Shown here piece after piece: positions 50,319-59,658 of a stretch of 64,000 nt of DNA (position 1 is the stretch's first letter; the number at the start of each line of letters is the position of its first letter). Location of the stretch: positions 1-64,000 of the forward strand of contig NZ_MKKH01000006.1 in NCBI RefSeq assembly GCF_001942335.1, read 5' to 3'. Under the pieces are notes generated by a model. It saw only the letters and a program-made list of their open reading frames with translations. It was not told the origin of the DNA and made no database searches. Position numbers and translations under genes: made by a program. The DNA is from Cellulosimicrobium sp. CUA-896 (GTDB lineage Bacteria > Actinomycetota > Actinomycetes > Actinomycetales > Cellulomonadaceae).

Positions 50319-50449
50319 GGCACGAGACTGCCGCAACTCCGCGGGTGACGCACCCGAGAACGCACGCGCGGACGCACGCCGCCGTGGGGCGACCCGCTCG
50401 CGGTCGAGCACGACCCGGCGCGCGGCCGAGAACGACGGTGCGCGCGGCC

Positions 50450-50505
50450 GAGAACGACATTGATGACGGAATCCGCGGGATAACGACACCAATCTCGTGC
50501 TCGGC
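50450..50505. repeat. Dispersed palindromic repeat, copy B (degenerate)
   Basis: The right half carries GGATAACGACACC followed by CTCGTGCTCGG, as in copy C at 52193; the left half is a decayed match (ATTGATGACGGAATCC against ATTGGTGTCGTTATCC). A short direct repeat of GGCCGAGAACGAC lies just upstream. It is in the divergent gap before the padR gene. Confidence 0.65.
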
Positions 50506-50547
50506 GTCATCGGCGCGCCGTCGCAGATAGGTTCGTGGCGAGGGTAT

Positions 50548-50571
50548 GGTCTCGGGCATGGTATCGAGACC
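50548..50571. promoter_or_regulatory. Inverted repeat over the padR start
   Basis: GGTCTCG at 50548-50554 and CGAGACC at 50565-50571, 10-base spacer. It overlaps the likely -10 (TATGGT, 50545-50550) and the ATG at 50558, an ideal place for autorepression by the PadR dimer. Confidence 0.6.
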
Positions 50572-50950
50572 TCTGCAGGAACCGGCGTTCCTCATCCTCT
50601 CCGCGCTCGCACGCGAGCCGCTGCACGGGTACGGGATCGCGCAGGACGTCGAGGCGAGCTCGGACGGGCGCATCACGCTCCGGGCCGGGACGCTCTACGG
50701 CGCGATCGACCGCCTCGTCGCCGCCGGCCTCGTCGAGGTCGACCACGAGGAGGTCGTCGACTCGCGCCTGCGCCGCTACTACCGGCTCACCGCCGAGGGC
50801 GGCAGCCGCCTCGCCGCCGAGGCCGAGCGCGCCGAGGCCCAGGCGCGGAGGGCGCTCGAGCGGTTGGCGTCGCGCACGTCCGGGCGCTCGCCGGGCGCAG
50901 CTGTCCGGCCGGTGGGCGGCGCGGTCGACGGCGGGGTGGTCCCGGCATGA
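50558..50950 (+). CDS. PadR-family transcriptional regulator
   Basis: 130 residues from MVSRPLQEPA; an ATG at 50546 would add four residues. Winged helix: AFLILSALAREPLHGYGIAQ, ITLRAGTLYGAIDRLVAAGL, VDSRLRRYYRLTAEGGSRLA, then a dimerising helix AEAERAEAQARRALERLASR. No ribosome binding site precedes the ATG, which lies seven bases after a TATGGT -10, so it is probably leaderless. It overlaps the next gene (ATGA). Confidence 0.9.
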   Translation: MVSRPLQEPAFLILSALAREPLHGYGIAQDVEASSDGRITLRAGTLYGAIDRLVAAGLVEVDHEEVVDSRLRRYYRLTAEGGSRLAAEAERAEAQARRALERLASRTSGRSPGAAVRPVGGAVDGGVVPA

Positions 50951-52103
50951 GCGGCGTCGACGACCGCGCCGGTGCCGTGGACGGCCCCGCGACGGCACCC
51001 GAGGCCGGGGAGCTCCCCGTCGCCCCGGTGCTGGTCCGCGACTACCGGAGGCTCCTGCGGCTCTTCCCGTACACGTACCGGCGCGAGCACGAGGCGGAGA
51101 TGCTCGGCCACCTCCTCGACGGCGCGGCGCCGGGGCAGGCGCGCCCGTCACGCGCCGAGCGGTGGGACCTGCTGCGTGCTGCCGCCCGCGAGTGGCTCTT
51201 CGCCCCGCTCGGCTCGACGGCGCGGCAGCGCCGCGACGGGAGCGGGGTGCTGCTCGTCGTGCTCATGCTGCTCCTCGCGGTCCAGGCCGCGCGTGAGCTG
51301 TCCGCCACGATGCTGTTCCTGGGCAACGAGAGTCGTCACGAGGCCCTGGGGATCGCCGGCGAACCGCTCTGGATCGGGGTCAACGCCCTGATCTCGGCGC
51401 CGCTCGCCCCCGCGTGGCTCGCGTGGGGTCTCTGCGTCGGTTCGCTCGCCGTCGGGCTCTCGAGGACGGGGGCGGCGCTCGCCGTCGTCGCGGCGGTCGC
51501 CGGAGCCTTCGCAGTCGGGGGCCTCGTCGTCGCCGAGCGGACGTACCTGGCGTACGTGACCGCGGGATGGGTCCTCGCTCTCGCCGCCTTCGCGCTCGTC
51601 GTCGGGGACCGCGCGCGACTGGAGGTGCGCGTGATGACGCTGCGCGCCGTCACCGTGACGGTGTTCTCGGCCGCCGTCGCGGTCGGCCTCCACGCACTCG
51701 CCGCGCCGACCGGAGACAGTCTCTGGGCGAGCTCGATCCTCGTGGGGAACGTCTCCTGGACGCTCCCGGGCCTGCTCCGCCCCGCGTTCGTCGTGCTCGG
51801 GGCCATGCTCCTGTGGGAGCGCACGCGCCAGTCCGTCCCCGCGCTCACCGGCGTCGCCACCGCGCTGTTCCTCGGCCGCGAGCCGTTCTTCTGGTCCGAG
51901 GGCCTCTGGATCGAGCCCGTCCACCTCGGAGACGTCCTTGCGCTGCTCGGGGTCTCGCTCGCCGCGACGGCGGCCACCCGATGGGTGGTCAACCGGCTGG
52001 GCGAGCTGAAGGCGCCCGGGCCTCGCACCGCGCCGTTCTCGCCGCGACGGGCGGCATCGCCGGGCCTCGCGAGCCACGCCCCGGCGAGCCGACCGCCGTC
52101 TGA
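50947..52103 (+). CDS. PadR-linked membrane protein, end uncertain
   Basis: About 385 residues. The start DYRRLLRLFPYTYRREHEAE then MLGHLLDGA is the soluble prefix often seen in membrane proteins paired with PadR regulators. Then come about ten helices (LLVVLMLLLAVQAARELSAT ... LGDVLALLGVSLAATAATRW). The frame has no stop until 52881, deep in purB on the other strand, so a frame change near 52010 and the stop at 52103 are assumed. Probably repressed by PadR; its role is unknown. Confidence 0.65.
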
Positions 52104-52192
52104 GGCCGCGCCGTCGGGCACCCCGAGAGCGGGTGGGCCTCCGGCATCGGGTTGTCGCTCGCCGTCGACCACGACCGTGCTCGCCCACGAGA

Positions 52193-52237
52193 ACGGGGTT
52201 GGTGTCGTTATCCGCCGGATAACGACACCAACCCCGT
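52193..52237. repeat. Dispersed palindromic repeat, copy C (perfect)
   Basis: A perfect inverted repeat with 22-bp arms (52193-52214 and 52216-52237) and one base between. Core GGTGTCGTTATCC / GGATAACGACACC. It lies between the converging membrane-protein and purB genes. Same family as 30520 and 50450. Confidence 0.88.
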
Positions 52238-52261
52238 GTTCGGCGGCGCGGGGGCCAGCCG

Positions 52262-53747
52262 TCAGGCAGGTGGTCCGCCACGAGGCGCTCGGCGAGGCCC
52301 GTGTAGGTCGCGGGGGTGAGGTCGGCGAGGCGCTGGGCGACGTCGTCGGGCAGGCCGAGGCCGGCGACGAACTCCCGCAGCCGCACAGCGTCGACCCGCT
52401 GCCCGCGCGTGAGCTCCTTGAGGCGCTCGTAAGGGTTCTCCATGCCGGGCACGCCCGCCACGGAGGCGGCGCGCATCGCGGACTGGATGGGCTCGCCGAG
52501 CACCTCCCAGTTCTCGTCGAGGTCGGCCGCCATGAGGTCGGCGTTCGCGGCGAGGGCGGCGAGGCCGCGGCGCACGTTGTCGATCGCGAGCAGCGAGTGG
52601 CCGAACGCGGGGCCGATGTTGCGCTGCGTCGTCGAGTCGGTGAGGTCGCGCTGGAGGCGCGAGGTGACGAGCGTCGCGCCGAGCGTGTCGAGGAGCGAGC
52701 ACGAGATCTCGAGGTTCGCCTCGGCGTTCTCGAAGCGGATCGGGTTGATCTTGTGCGGCATGGTCGACGACCCCGTCGCGCCGGCACGGGGATCTGCGTG
52801 AAGAAGCCCAGCGAGATGTACGTCCACACGTCGGTGGCGAGGTTGTGCAGCACGCGGTTGAACCGCGCGACGTCGGCGTAGAGCTCGGCCTGCCAGTCGT
52901 GCGACTCGATCTGCGTGGTCAGCGGGTTCCACGTGAGGCCGAGGCCCTCGACGAAGTGCTTCGAGACCGACGGCCAGTCGACGCCCGGGACGGCGACGGT
53001 GTGTGCGCCGTAGGTGCCCGTCGCGCCGTTGAGCTTGCCCAGGTACTCGGCGGCGCCGATGCGGCGGAGCTGGCGGCGCAGGCGGTGCGCGAGCACGGCC
53101 AGCTCCTTGCCGAGCGTCGTCGGCGTCGCGGGCTGGCCGTGGGTGCGGCTCAGCAGCGGGACGGCCGCGTGCTCGCGCGCCATGTCCGCGAGCTGGTCGG
53201 CGAGCGCGGTCGCGGCGGGCAGCCACACCTGCTCGACGGCGCCGCGCACCATGAGCGCGTACGACAGGTTGTTGACGTCCTCGCTCGTGCACGCGAAGTG
53301 GACGAGCTCGCCGACGCCGGGGAGCACGGTGTCCGCGCCGAGCGACTCCGGCGCCGTCGCCAGCCGACGCTTGACGAAGTACTCGACGGCCTTGACGTCG
53401 TGCACCGTCTCGCGCTCGATCGCGCCGAGCTCGGCGATCTCCTCGCCGCCGAACGCCGCGGGGATCTGCCGCAGGTACGCGACCTCTGCCTCGGACAGCT
53501 GCGGGGCGCCGGGGACGACCGGCCGGACCGCGTTCTCGTCGACGGCCTGCACGCCGTTGCACAGCGTGATCAGCCACTCGACCTCGACGTGGATGCGCTC
53601 GCGGTTGAGCGCGGCCTCGCTGAGGTGGTCCACGAGCGGGGCGACGGCGCCCCGGTAGCGGCCGTCGAGCGGGCCGAGCGCGATGGGCGGCGTGACCTCG
53701 GCGAGGCTCGCGCGAGCAGGGCTGTGGGCGGCGGAGTTCTCGGGCAC
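52262..53747 (-). CDS. purB: Adenylosuccinate lyase, frameshifted
   Basis: About 494 residues. Acts twice in purine synthesis (SAICAR and adenylosuccinate cleavage). IALGPLDGRYRGAVAPLVDH, HVEVEWLITLCNGVQAVDEN, FACTSEDVNNLSYALMVRGA, LLSRTHGQPATPTTLGKELA, then, after a frame change at about 52780, the flexible catalytic loop GSSTMPHKINPIRFENAEAN. Near the 3' end the frame runs on past copy C of the palindrome; a TGA in another frame at 52262-52264 is taken as the true end, so a second error is likely near 52270. Confidence 0.93.
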
Positions 53748-53942
53748 GGCCCCGATTCTCCCACGCGGCCCCGCTGCCGTCCGGGGACCGGGACGACTGC
53801 CAGGGCGAGCCCGGTCGAGGTGGCCATGCGCGCGGCCGGGTCACGCGGCCTGCACGTGCACAGCCCCGGGAGCGGGCGGTCCCGTCCACACCGGACCGCC
53901 CGTGGCGGGTGCCCGCCCCCGCCGGGTTCCTACCGTGCCCGC

Positions 53943-54254
53943 ATGAGCTCCTCGAACGGCGCGCCACCGGCGTGCCTCGTCCCGCTCGCGGGATCGGTCG
54001 CCGACCCCACGCCCTCCCTGCGCGCCGTCGGGGAGGCCGTCGCCGCGGCGCGGTGGCGCGTCGACGGCGCGCGCTCGCTCGGGTGGGCCGGTGCGGCGGC
54101 GGAGGGGTACGGCCGCGTCCTCGACGACGCCGTGGCTCGCGCCGTGGCGGCGGGTGCCCTCGCGCAGGACGCGATCGTGGCCGCCGACCGCTGGCTGCGC
54201 GCCCTCGACGCGGAGCACGCGCGCGCCGTCGCGGCGGGGGAGCGGGCGTGGTGA
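53943..54254 (+). CDS. Small WXG-like helical protein
   Basis: 103 residues, intact. Two long helices around a Trp-Ala-Gly turn (ARSLGWAGAAAEGYGRVLDD then AVARAVAAGALAQDAIVAAD), the layout of WXG100/ESX-type secreted helical hairpins, though remote and extremely Ala-rich. TACCGT at 53931-53936 before the ATG with no ribosome binding site suggests a leaderless start. It overlaps the hydrolase gene that follows (GTGA at 54251), so the two products probably act together. Confidence 0.55.
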   Translation: MSSSNGAPPACLVPLAGSVADPTPSLRAVGEAVAAARWRVDGARSLGWAGAAAEGYGRVLDDAVARAVAAGALAQDAIVAADRWLRALDAEHARAVAAGERAW

Positions 54255-55948
54255 GCCGCCCGCCGGACCCCACGGCGACGGTGAGCGTCACGGGCGGGAC
54301 CGTCGCCGCCGTCGACACGGAGGCGATCCTCGCCCAGGCCGGCGTCGTGCGGTCCGCGGCCGACCTCGTCGGCGAGGCGCGGGCGGCGTGCGGCGCCGCA
54401 CGCCGGCGGGTCGGGGGCGCGCGGTGGGCGGACGCGGGGCCCTTGTCCGCCGGGACGTCCGGCTCCGCGTCGTTCGCGACGGGGCTCCCGGGGACGACGT
54501 GGGCGGTCGCGCGCGAGCACGCCGTGGTCCTCGAGTCCCTCGACGTGCTCGACGCCGCGCTCGCCGACCTCGAGGCGCGGCTCGACGACCTCGCTCTGCG
54601 GACGGTGAAGGCCTCCGGGACGTACGCCGCCGCCGAGTCGGCCGCGTGGCAGGTGCTCGGCGCGGTCGCCGACATCCCGGTCGTCGGGCTCGTGGCGGCC
54701 GTCCTCGTCGGCGAGGCGGCGTTCCTCGCGGGGGCGCTCACCGGCGACGGGCTCGCGTGGGACCGGATCGTCACGGGCGGCGGGCCGATGCACGAGCGGG
54801 CCGTCGGGTCCACCGGCGCGCTGCTCGGCCTCCTCGACCCCGACCGCGACCTGTCCGCCGCCCCGACGGCGGCGAACGCGGCCGCCGTCCTGCGTGGCCT
54901 CGCCGGCGGCTGGCGCGGGCTCTTCCGCGACGGCGTCCGGCTGGAACGGCTGGGGCCCGAGCGCTCGCCCGACGCCGCGCTGATGCCGCCCCGCGCGACG
55001 CGCAGGACCTGCTGCGGCGGATCGACGTCGTGTCCGGCGGGAGTGAGGACAACCCGGTGCCGCACTCGACGATCGGGCTCGAGAAGATCGTGCACGACGA
55101 CGGGCGAGCCACCTGGTGGTGACCATCCCGGGCACCCAGCTCGGCCGGTGGGGCACGCCGTTCTCCATGACGTCGAACTACGGGCTCGTCGCCGCCGAGC
55201 GTGGCGGGGCGGCCGAGGTCGCGGCCGCGGCCGACAGCGCCGCCCTGGTGCTCGCCGCGCTCGAGGACGCCGCGGTGGACGCCGACGACGAGGTGGTGCT
55301 CGTGGGCCACAGCCAGGGCGGCATGGTCGCCGCGGCCGTCGCCGCGGCGACGGCGGGTCCGGCGGCGACCGCCGCGGGCCGAGGTGGCGCGGGCGCAGGC
55401 GGCGCGGGCTCGGGCGGCGGCGTGGCACTGGGGGACGTGCCGCGGTACCGCGTGACGCACGTGGTGACCGCCGGGGCGCCGGTCGGCGGGCTGCCCCTGC
55501 CCCCATCCGTGCTCGGTACGCACGTCGAGAACCGGCAGGAGGGCGTGTCGAGCCTGGACGGGCGGCCCAATCCCGACGGTCCCTACCAGGTCACCGTGAC
55601 GCGCGACCACGACGTCGGCGGCGACGGCGACCCGGGCGCGTCCCGCACGGCGTCGGGTTCCACGTGCAGGCGCTCGCCGACGCGGAGGCGATCGGGCACC
55701 CCGGGCTGGGCGCGCACCTCGAGGCGCTGGAGCGGTCGCTCGACGGCCGTCGCGTGGAGACGCGGTACTACCAGGGCACGCTCGAGCTCGACGTGGAGGC
55801 GGTGGCGGACCGTGTCGCGGACATCGGTGCGCCGGGGGTGACGGACGCGGGCGACCTCGTGCGGCGGGCTCTCCTGCCGGGCGGGGTCGGTGGCTCCACG
55901 GTGGTCGCGCCCGGGCCGGACGGCGGCACGACGGAACGCGTGCGGTGA
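54251..55948 (+). CDS. Alpha/beta-hydrolase with helical N-terminal domain, three frameshifts
   Basis: About 565 residues. Residues 1-180 are helical and Ala-rich (VVLESLDVLDAALADLEARL, VLGAVADIPVVGLVAAVLVG) like the N-terminal parts of WXG/LXG proteins. The second half has a PGAP1/lipase-like core: VVTIPGTQLGRWGTPFSMTS, the nucleophile elbow VVLVGHSQGGMVAAAVA, VTHVVTAGAPVGGLPLPPSV and late HVQALADAEAIGHPGLGAHL. Frame changes lie near 54990, 55110 and 55640. GTG start overlapping the small WXG-like gene. No signal peptide; the substrate is unknown. It could be a secreted effector or a cytosolic esterase. Confidence 0.65.
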   Translation: MSRPPDPTATVSVTGGTVAAVDTEAILAQAGVVRSAADLVGEARAACGAARRRVGGARWADAGPLSAGTSGSASFATGLPGTTWAVAREHAVVLESLDVLDAALADLEARLDDLALRTVKASGTYAAAESAAWQVLGAVADIPVVGLVAAVLVGEAAFLAGALTGDGLAWDRIVTGGGPMHERAVGSTGALLGLLDPDRDLSAAPTAANAAAVLRGLAGGWRGLFRDGVRLERLGPERSPDAALMPPRATRRTCCGGSTSCPAGVRTTRCRTRRSGSRRSCTTTGEPPGGDHPGHPARPVGHAVLHDVELRARRRRAWRGGRGRGRGRQRRPGARRARGRRGGRRRRGGARGPQPGRHGRRGRRRGDGGSGGDRRGPRWRGRRRRGLGRRRGTGGRAAVPRDARGDRRGAGRRAAPAPIRARYARREPAGGRVEPGRAAQSRRSLPGHRDARPRRRRRRRPGRVPHGVGFHVQALADAEAIGHPGLGAHLEALERSLDGRRVETRYYQGTLELDVEAVADRVADIGAPGVTDAGDLVRRALLPGGVGGSTVVAPGPDGGTTERVR

Positions 55949-55976
55949 GCGGTGGAGCGGGCCGCGCCGGGGCGGG

Positions 55977-56366
55977 TCAGCGCTTGTCGCGTCCCGGCAC
56001 CACGGCGGAGACCAGGAAGTTGATGACCGCGATGATGAGCGCGGCGAGCAGCGCCCACCAGAACCCGCCGATGATGCGGATGCCCCAGTCGGTCTGCTCC
56101 GTGATCCACGCCGTGAGCATGAGCATGAGCGCGTTGACGACCAGCGAGAACAGCCCGAGCGTGAGGATGTAGAGCGGGATCGACAGGACCTGCACGATCG
56201 GCTTCACGACCGCGTTGACGAGCGAGTAGATCAGCGCCACGACGAGGACGATGACGAGCCTCCCGCCGGGCGTGTCGGAGCCGACGATCTGAAAGTGCTC
56301 GTCGATGAACAGGCTCGTGAGCCAGATCGCGAGGCCGGTGACGAGGACGCGGACGACGAAGCTCAT
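55977..56366 (-). CDS. YvlD-like (4-TM 'phage holin') membrane protein
   Basis: Intact, 129 residues, four helices: VVRVLVTGLAIWLTSLFIDE, VIVLVVALIYSLVNAVVKPI, VQVLSIPLYILTLGLFSLVV and WWALLAALIIAVINFLVSAV. NAVVKPI and LSIPLYILTLGLF are the marks of the family named 'phage holin superfamily IV'. These are chromosomal membrane proteins of unknown, perhaps envelope-stress, function; no phage genes are near. Confidence 0.88.
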   Translation of the reverse strand: MSFVVRVLVTGLAIWLTSLFIDEHFQIVGSDTPGGRLVIVLVVALIYSLVNAVVKPIVQVLSIPLYILTLGLFSLVVNALMLMLTAWITEQTDWGIRIIGGFWWALLAALIIAVINFLVSAVVPGRDKR

Positions 56367-56558
56367 ACCGGGCATCCTGCCATCGGGCCGTCGTGCGCAC
56401 GATCCGGGCAGCCCGGGCCGACGGGGGCGTGTCATCGGCCCACGGCCACTTCTGGCGGTCACGCAGCAGAACCTGATCACCTGTCGACAGAGACGCGCGT
56501 CGCCCCTAGGCTGCAGAACGTCCCGACGGCGCGGTCGGTCCCGACGAAGGAGTCGTCC

Positions 56559-58480
56559 ATGGCTGAGTCCCCCGTCCGACGTCCGCTGGCCCTCGCCGTG
56601 ACGGGGGCGCTGCTCCTGTCCGGTGCGGCCCTGCCCGCCTCCGCCGCGGTCCCCGACCCGGAGGTGATCGGCCCCGTCCCCGCGACGACGGCGCTCGGCG
56701 ACCCGGCGCACGGCTACCCGTTCCTCGCGACCGACTACGACCTCGCCGGGCACGGCTACGTGGAGGAGGAGTTCTTCCTGGAGGGCGAGGCGACGCGGTA
56801 CCAGGCCGACGGCGTCACCGACGCGACCGTCCTCAGCACGGGGCACGACTACCGCACCCGCATCGTGGTGCGACGGCCGGTCGACCCCGACGCGTTCAAC
56901 GGGACCGTGATCGCCGAGTGGTACAACGTCTCCAACCAGTGGGACCAGGAGGTCGACTGGTTCCAGACGCACGAGCACCTCGTGCGTGAGGGCTACGCGT
57001 GGGTCGGCGTCTCGGCGCAGCGCGCGGGCGTGCACTCCACGACGGGCCTGCGCGCGTGGAGCCCCGAGCGCTACGGCGCGCTCGACCTCACCGACGGCGG
57101 CACCGTCACCGACGACTCCCTGTCGTACGACGTCTTCAGCCAGGCCGTCGAGGCGGTGCGCGACCCCGAGGGCACGGCACCGCTCGGGCCGCTCGACGCC
57201 GAGCGCGTCGTCGCGACCGGGCACTCCCAGTCGGCGGGTCGTCTGCGGACCTACGTCAACTCGGTCGACCCGCTCGCCGACGTGGTGGACGCGGTCGTGC
57301 TTCACGGCGGGGGCGCGTCGATCCGCGACGACATCGACACGCCCGTGTTCAAGCTGAACAGCGAGACCGACGTCGCGATCAACCTCCTCGGGGCCGCGGA
57401 GCGTCAGCCCGACACCGACCTGCTGCGCACGTGGGAGGTCGCGGGCGCTCCCACGGCGACTGGAAGCTCATCACGGACTACGGGCGCCTGCGCATCCGGG
57501 ACGTCGGGTCGGCGCCCGGTGGCTACCCCGGCACGCCGCAGACGTGCGAGCAGCCCTCGGGCTCGCGGGTGCCGCAGCACCTGGTCCAGGGCGCCGTGTA
57601 CGACCACGTCGCCGCGTGGGTGGCCGAGGGCACGGCCCCGCCGGCGGCGTCGCCGATCGCGCTGACGGACGACACGCCCCCCACGGTGGCGCGCGACGAG
57701 CTCGGCCTCGGCCTCGGCGGCATCCGCCTCGCCCAGCAGGACGTGCCCTTCCGGATCAACTCCGGCCTCAACGCCGGGCCCGGCTTCTGCTTCCTCGACG
57801 GCGGGTCCACGCCCGTCGACGACGCCACGCTCGCCGACTGGTACCCGGACCCGCAGACCTACGCGGACGAGGTCGTCGCCACCACGCGCGCGGCGCTCGA
57901 CGCGGGCCACGTGATCGACGACGTCGCCGCCGACCCGTCCTGGTACACCGACGTGATCGAGCTCGTGGGCGACCGCGTCGCCGCCGGGACGATCGATGCC
58001 GCGGTCGCGGAGCAGGTCCAGGACCGCGTGCGGCAGGCCCTCGACGCCGCCGACGCGGGCGACTGGGAGGCGGCCGACGGGTTCGTCGCCCAGGCGCAGC
58101 ACCTCGGCGAGACCGAGATCGAGGACGCCGACGCGGCGGCGAGCGTCGTCCGCGCCACCCTGGCCGTGCGCGGGATCCTCGAGCTGACCGCCGGTGCCGA
58201 CGACCTCGCCGTGTCCGCCGCGGCCGAGGCGCGCTGCCTCGGCGGCAAGGTCTACCTGGCCGTGCGGGCCACGAACGACGACACCGTGCCGGCCGACGTC
58301 ACGCTGACCACGCCGTTCGGCTCCCGGACGCTGACCGGCGTCGAGCCGGGGGGCGCCGCGTACCACGCGTTCGCCGCGCGGGCGACGACGGTCGACGCGG
58401 GCAGCGCCCAGGCGTCCGCGGCGGGCGGCGACCGCTCCACCACGGCCGACGCCGCCTACGACGCGCTGGCCTGCGGCTGA
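56559..58480 (+). CDS. Secreted alpha/beta-hydrolase domain protein, frameshifted
   Basis: About 640 residues. Signal peptide MAESPVRRPLALAVTGALLL...PASAA. The main body is an alpha/beta-hydrolase-domain protein: RYQADGVTDATVLSTGHDYR, NGTVIAEWYNVSNQWDQEVD, nucleophile region VVATGHSQSAGRLRTYVNSV, LNSETDVAINLLGAAERQPD. The frame changes at about 57450-57465, followed by WKLITDYGRLRIRDVGSAPG. The last 200 residues hold a helical stretch and a small beta domain ending AYDALACG. A TAGGCT -10 lies at about 56508. An exported esterase of unknown substrate; a strong terminator follows. Confidence 0.78.
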
Positions 58481-58490
58481 GGTCGCGCGG

Positions 58491-58539
58491 CCCCGCGTCC
58501 GCCACGTGCCGTCACCGGCACGTGCCGCCGGACGCGGGG
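58491..58539 (+). terminator. Terminator hairpin after the secreted hydrolase
   Basis: Outer 11-bp stem (58491-58501 with 58529-58539) and inner 9-bp stem (58503-58511 with 58516-58524), both perfect, separated by a small bulge. It begins 11 bases after the stop; no U-run. Confidence 0.7.
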
Positions 58540-58575
58540 TCCGCGCCCCGGCGCGCGGTGGCATGATCGAGGACC

Positions 58576-59654
58576 GTGGCCCACGAACCCCGCGTCCCCC
58601 TGCGTCCTGCCGTCGCCGCCCTGCCGGCCTACGTCCCCGGCGCGCGCGTCGCCCCGGGCGCCGCGGCGTTCAAGCTCTCGTCGAACGAGAACCCGTACCC
58701 GCCGCTGCCGTCGGTGGTCGCCGCCATCGCGGACGCCGCCGCGGACGCAACCGCTACCCGGACATGTACGCGACCGAGCTCGTCGAGGCGCTCGCGGACG
58801 ACCTCGGCGTCACGCCCGCCGAGGTGGTCGTGGGCAACGGCTCGGTGGCGGTGCTGGCGCACGTGCTGCAGACCGTCGTCGAACCGGGCGACGAGGTCGT
58901 CTACCCGTGGCGCTCGTTCGAGGCCTACCCCATCGCCGTCGCCGTCGCGGGCGGCACGTCCGTCCAGGTCCCGCTGCAGACCGGGGCGGGCCTCGGCCGG
59001 CTCGACCTGCCCGCACTGGCCGCCGCCGTCACCGAGCGCACCCGCGTCGTGATGGTCTGCACCCCCAACAACCCCACCGGCCCGGTCGTGCACCGCGACG
59101 AGCTCGACGCGTTCCTCGCGGCGATCCCCTCGGACGTGCTCGTCGTGCTCGACGAGGCCTACCTCGAGTTCGTCCGCGACCCGGAGGCGCCCGACGGGCT
59201 CGCCGTCTACGCCCGGCACCCGAACGTCGTGCTGCTGCGGACGTTCTCGAAGGCGTACGGGCTCGCGGGCCTGCGCGTCGGCTACGCGGTCGCGCGCCCG
59301 CGGCTCGCGGCCGGGGTCCGCGCCGTGTCCACACCGTTCGGCGTGTCGCACGTCGCCCAGCGCGCCGCGCTCGCGTCCCTCGGTGCGCGCGACGAGCTGC
59401 TCGCCCGTGTGGAGCACCTCGTCGCCGACCGGACCCGGCTCGTCACGGGACTGCGCGACCAGGGCTGGGAGATCCCGGAGACGCAGGCGAACTTCGTCTG
59501 GTTCGACCTGGGCGAGCGGACGGTGCAGCGGGCCGAGGAGGCCCGCGCCGCGGGTGCGGTCGTGCGCCCGTTCGCGGGCGAGGGGCTGCGCGTGAGCGTC
59601 GGCGAGCCGGAGGCGACGGACCTGTTCCTGCGCGTGAGCGCGACGTGGCGCTGA
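58576..59654 (+). CDS. hisC: Histidinol-phosphate / aromatic aminotransferase, frameshifted
   Basis: About 359 residues from GTG, eight bases after a CATGAT -10-like hexamer (58562-58567), so possibly leaderless. PLP class I fold: FKLSSNENPYPPLPSVVAAI, then after a frame change near 58745 RYPDMYATELVEALADDLGV, VVGNGSVAVLAHVLQTVVEP, VVMVCTPNNPTGPVVHRDEL, VLDEAYLEFVRDPEAPDGLA and PLP-Lys in FSKAYGLAGLRVGYAVARP. Stand-alone HisC-like proteins in actinobacteria can also be aromatic-amino-acid aminotransferases (Pat). Confidence 0.9.
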
Positions 59655-59658
59655 CGGC

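Noticed and set aside
50497-52881. Plus-strand 794-codon frame read as one large membrane protein
   Set aside because: The last 650 bases are antisense to purB and have no coding character; the frame is open because of GC bias and a missing stop.
51148-55506. Minus-strand open frame of 1452 codons
   Set aside because: Only its part matching purB is coding; the rest is antisense to supported genes and low-complexity.
55977-56366. Prophage, because of a 'phage holin'-named family
   Set aside because: The protein is of the YvlD-like chromosomal family and no other phage gene, integrase or attachment site is seen.
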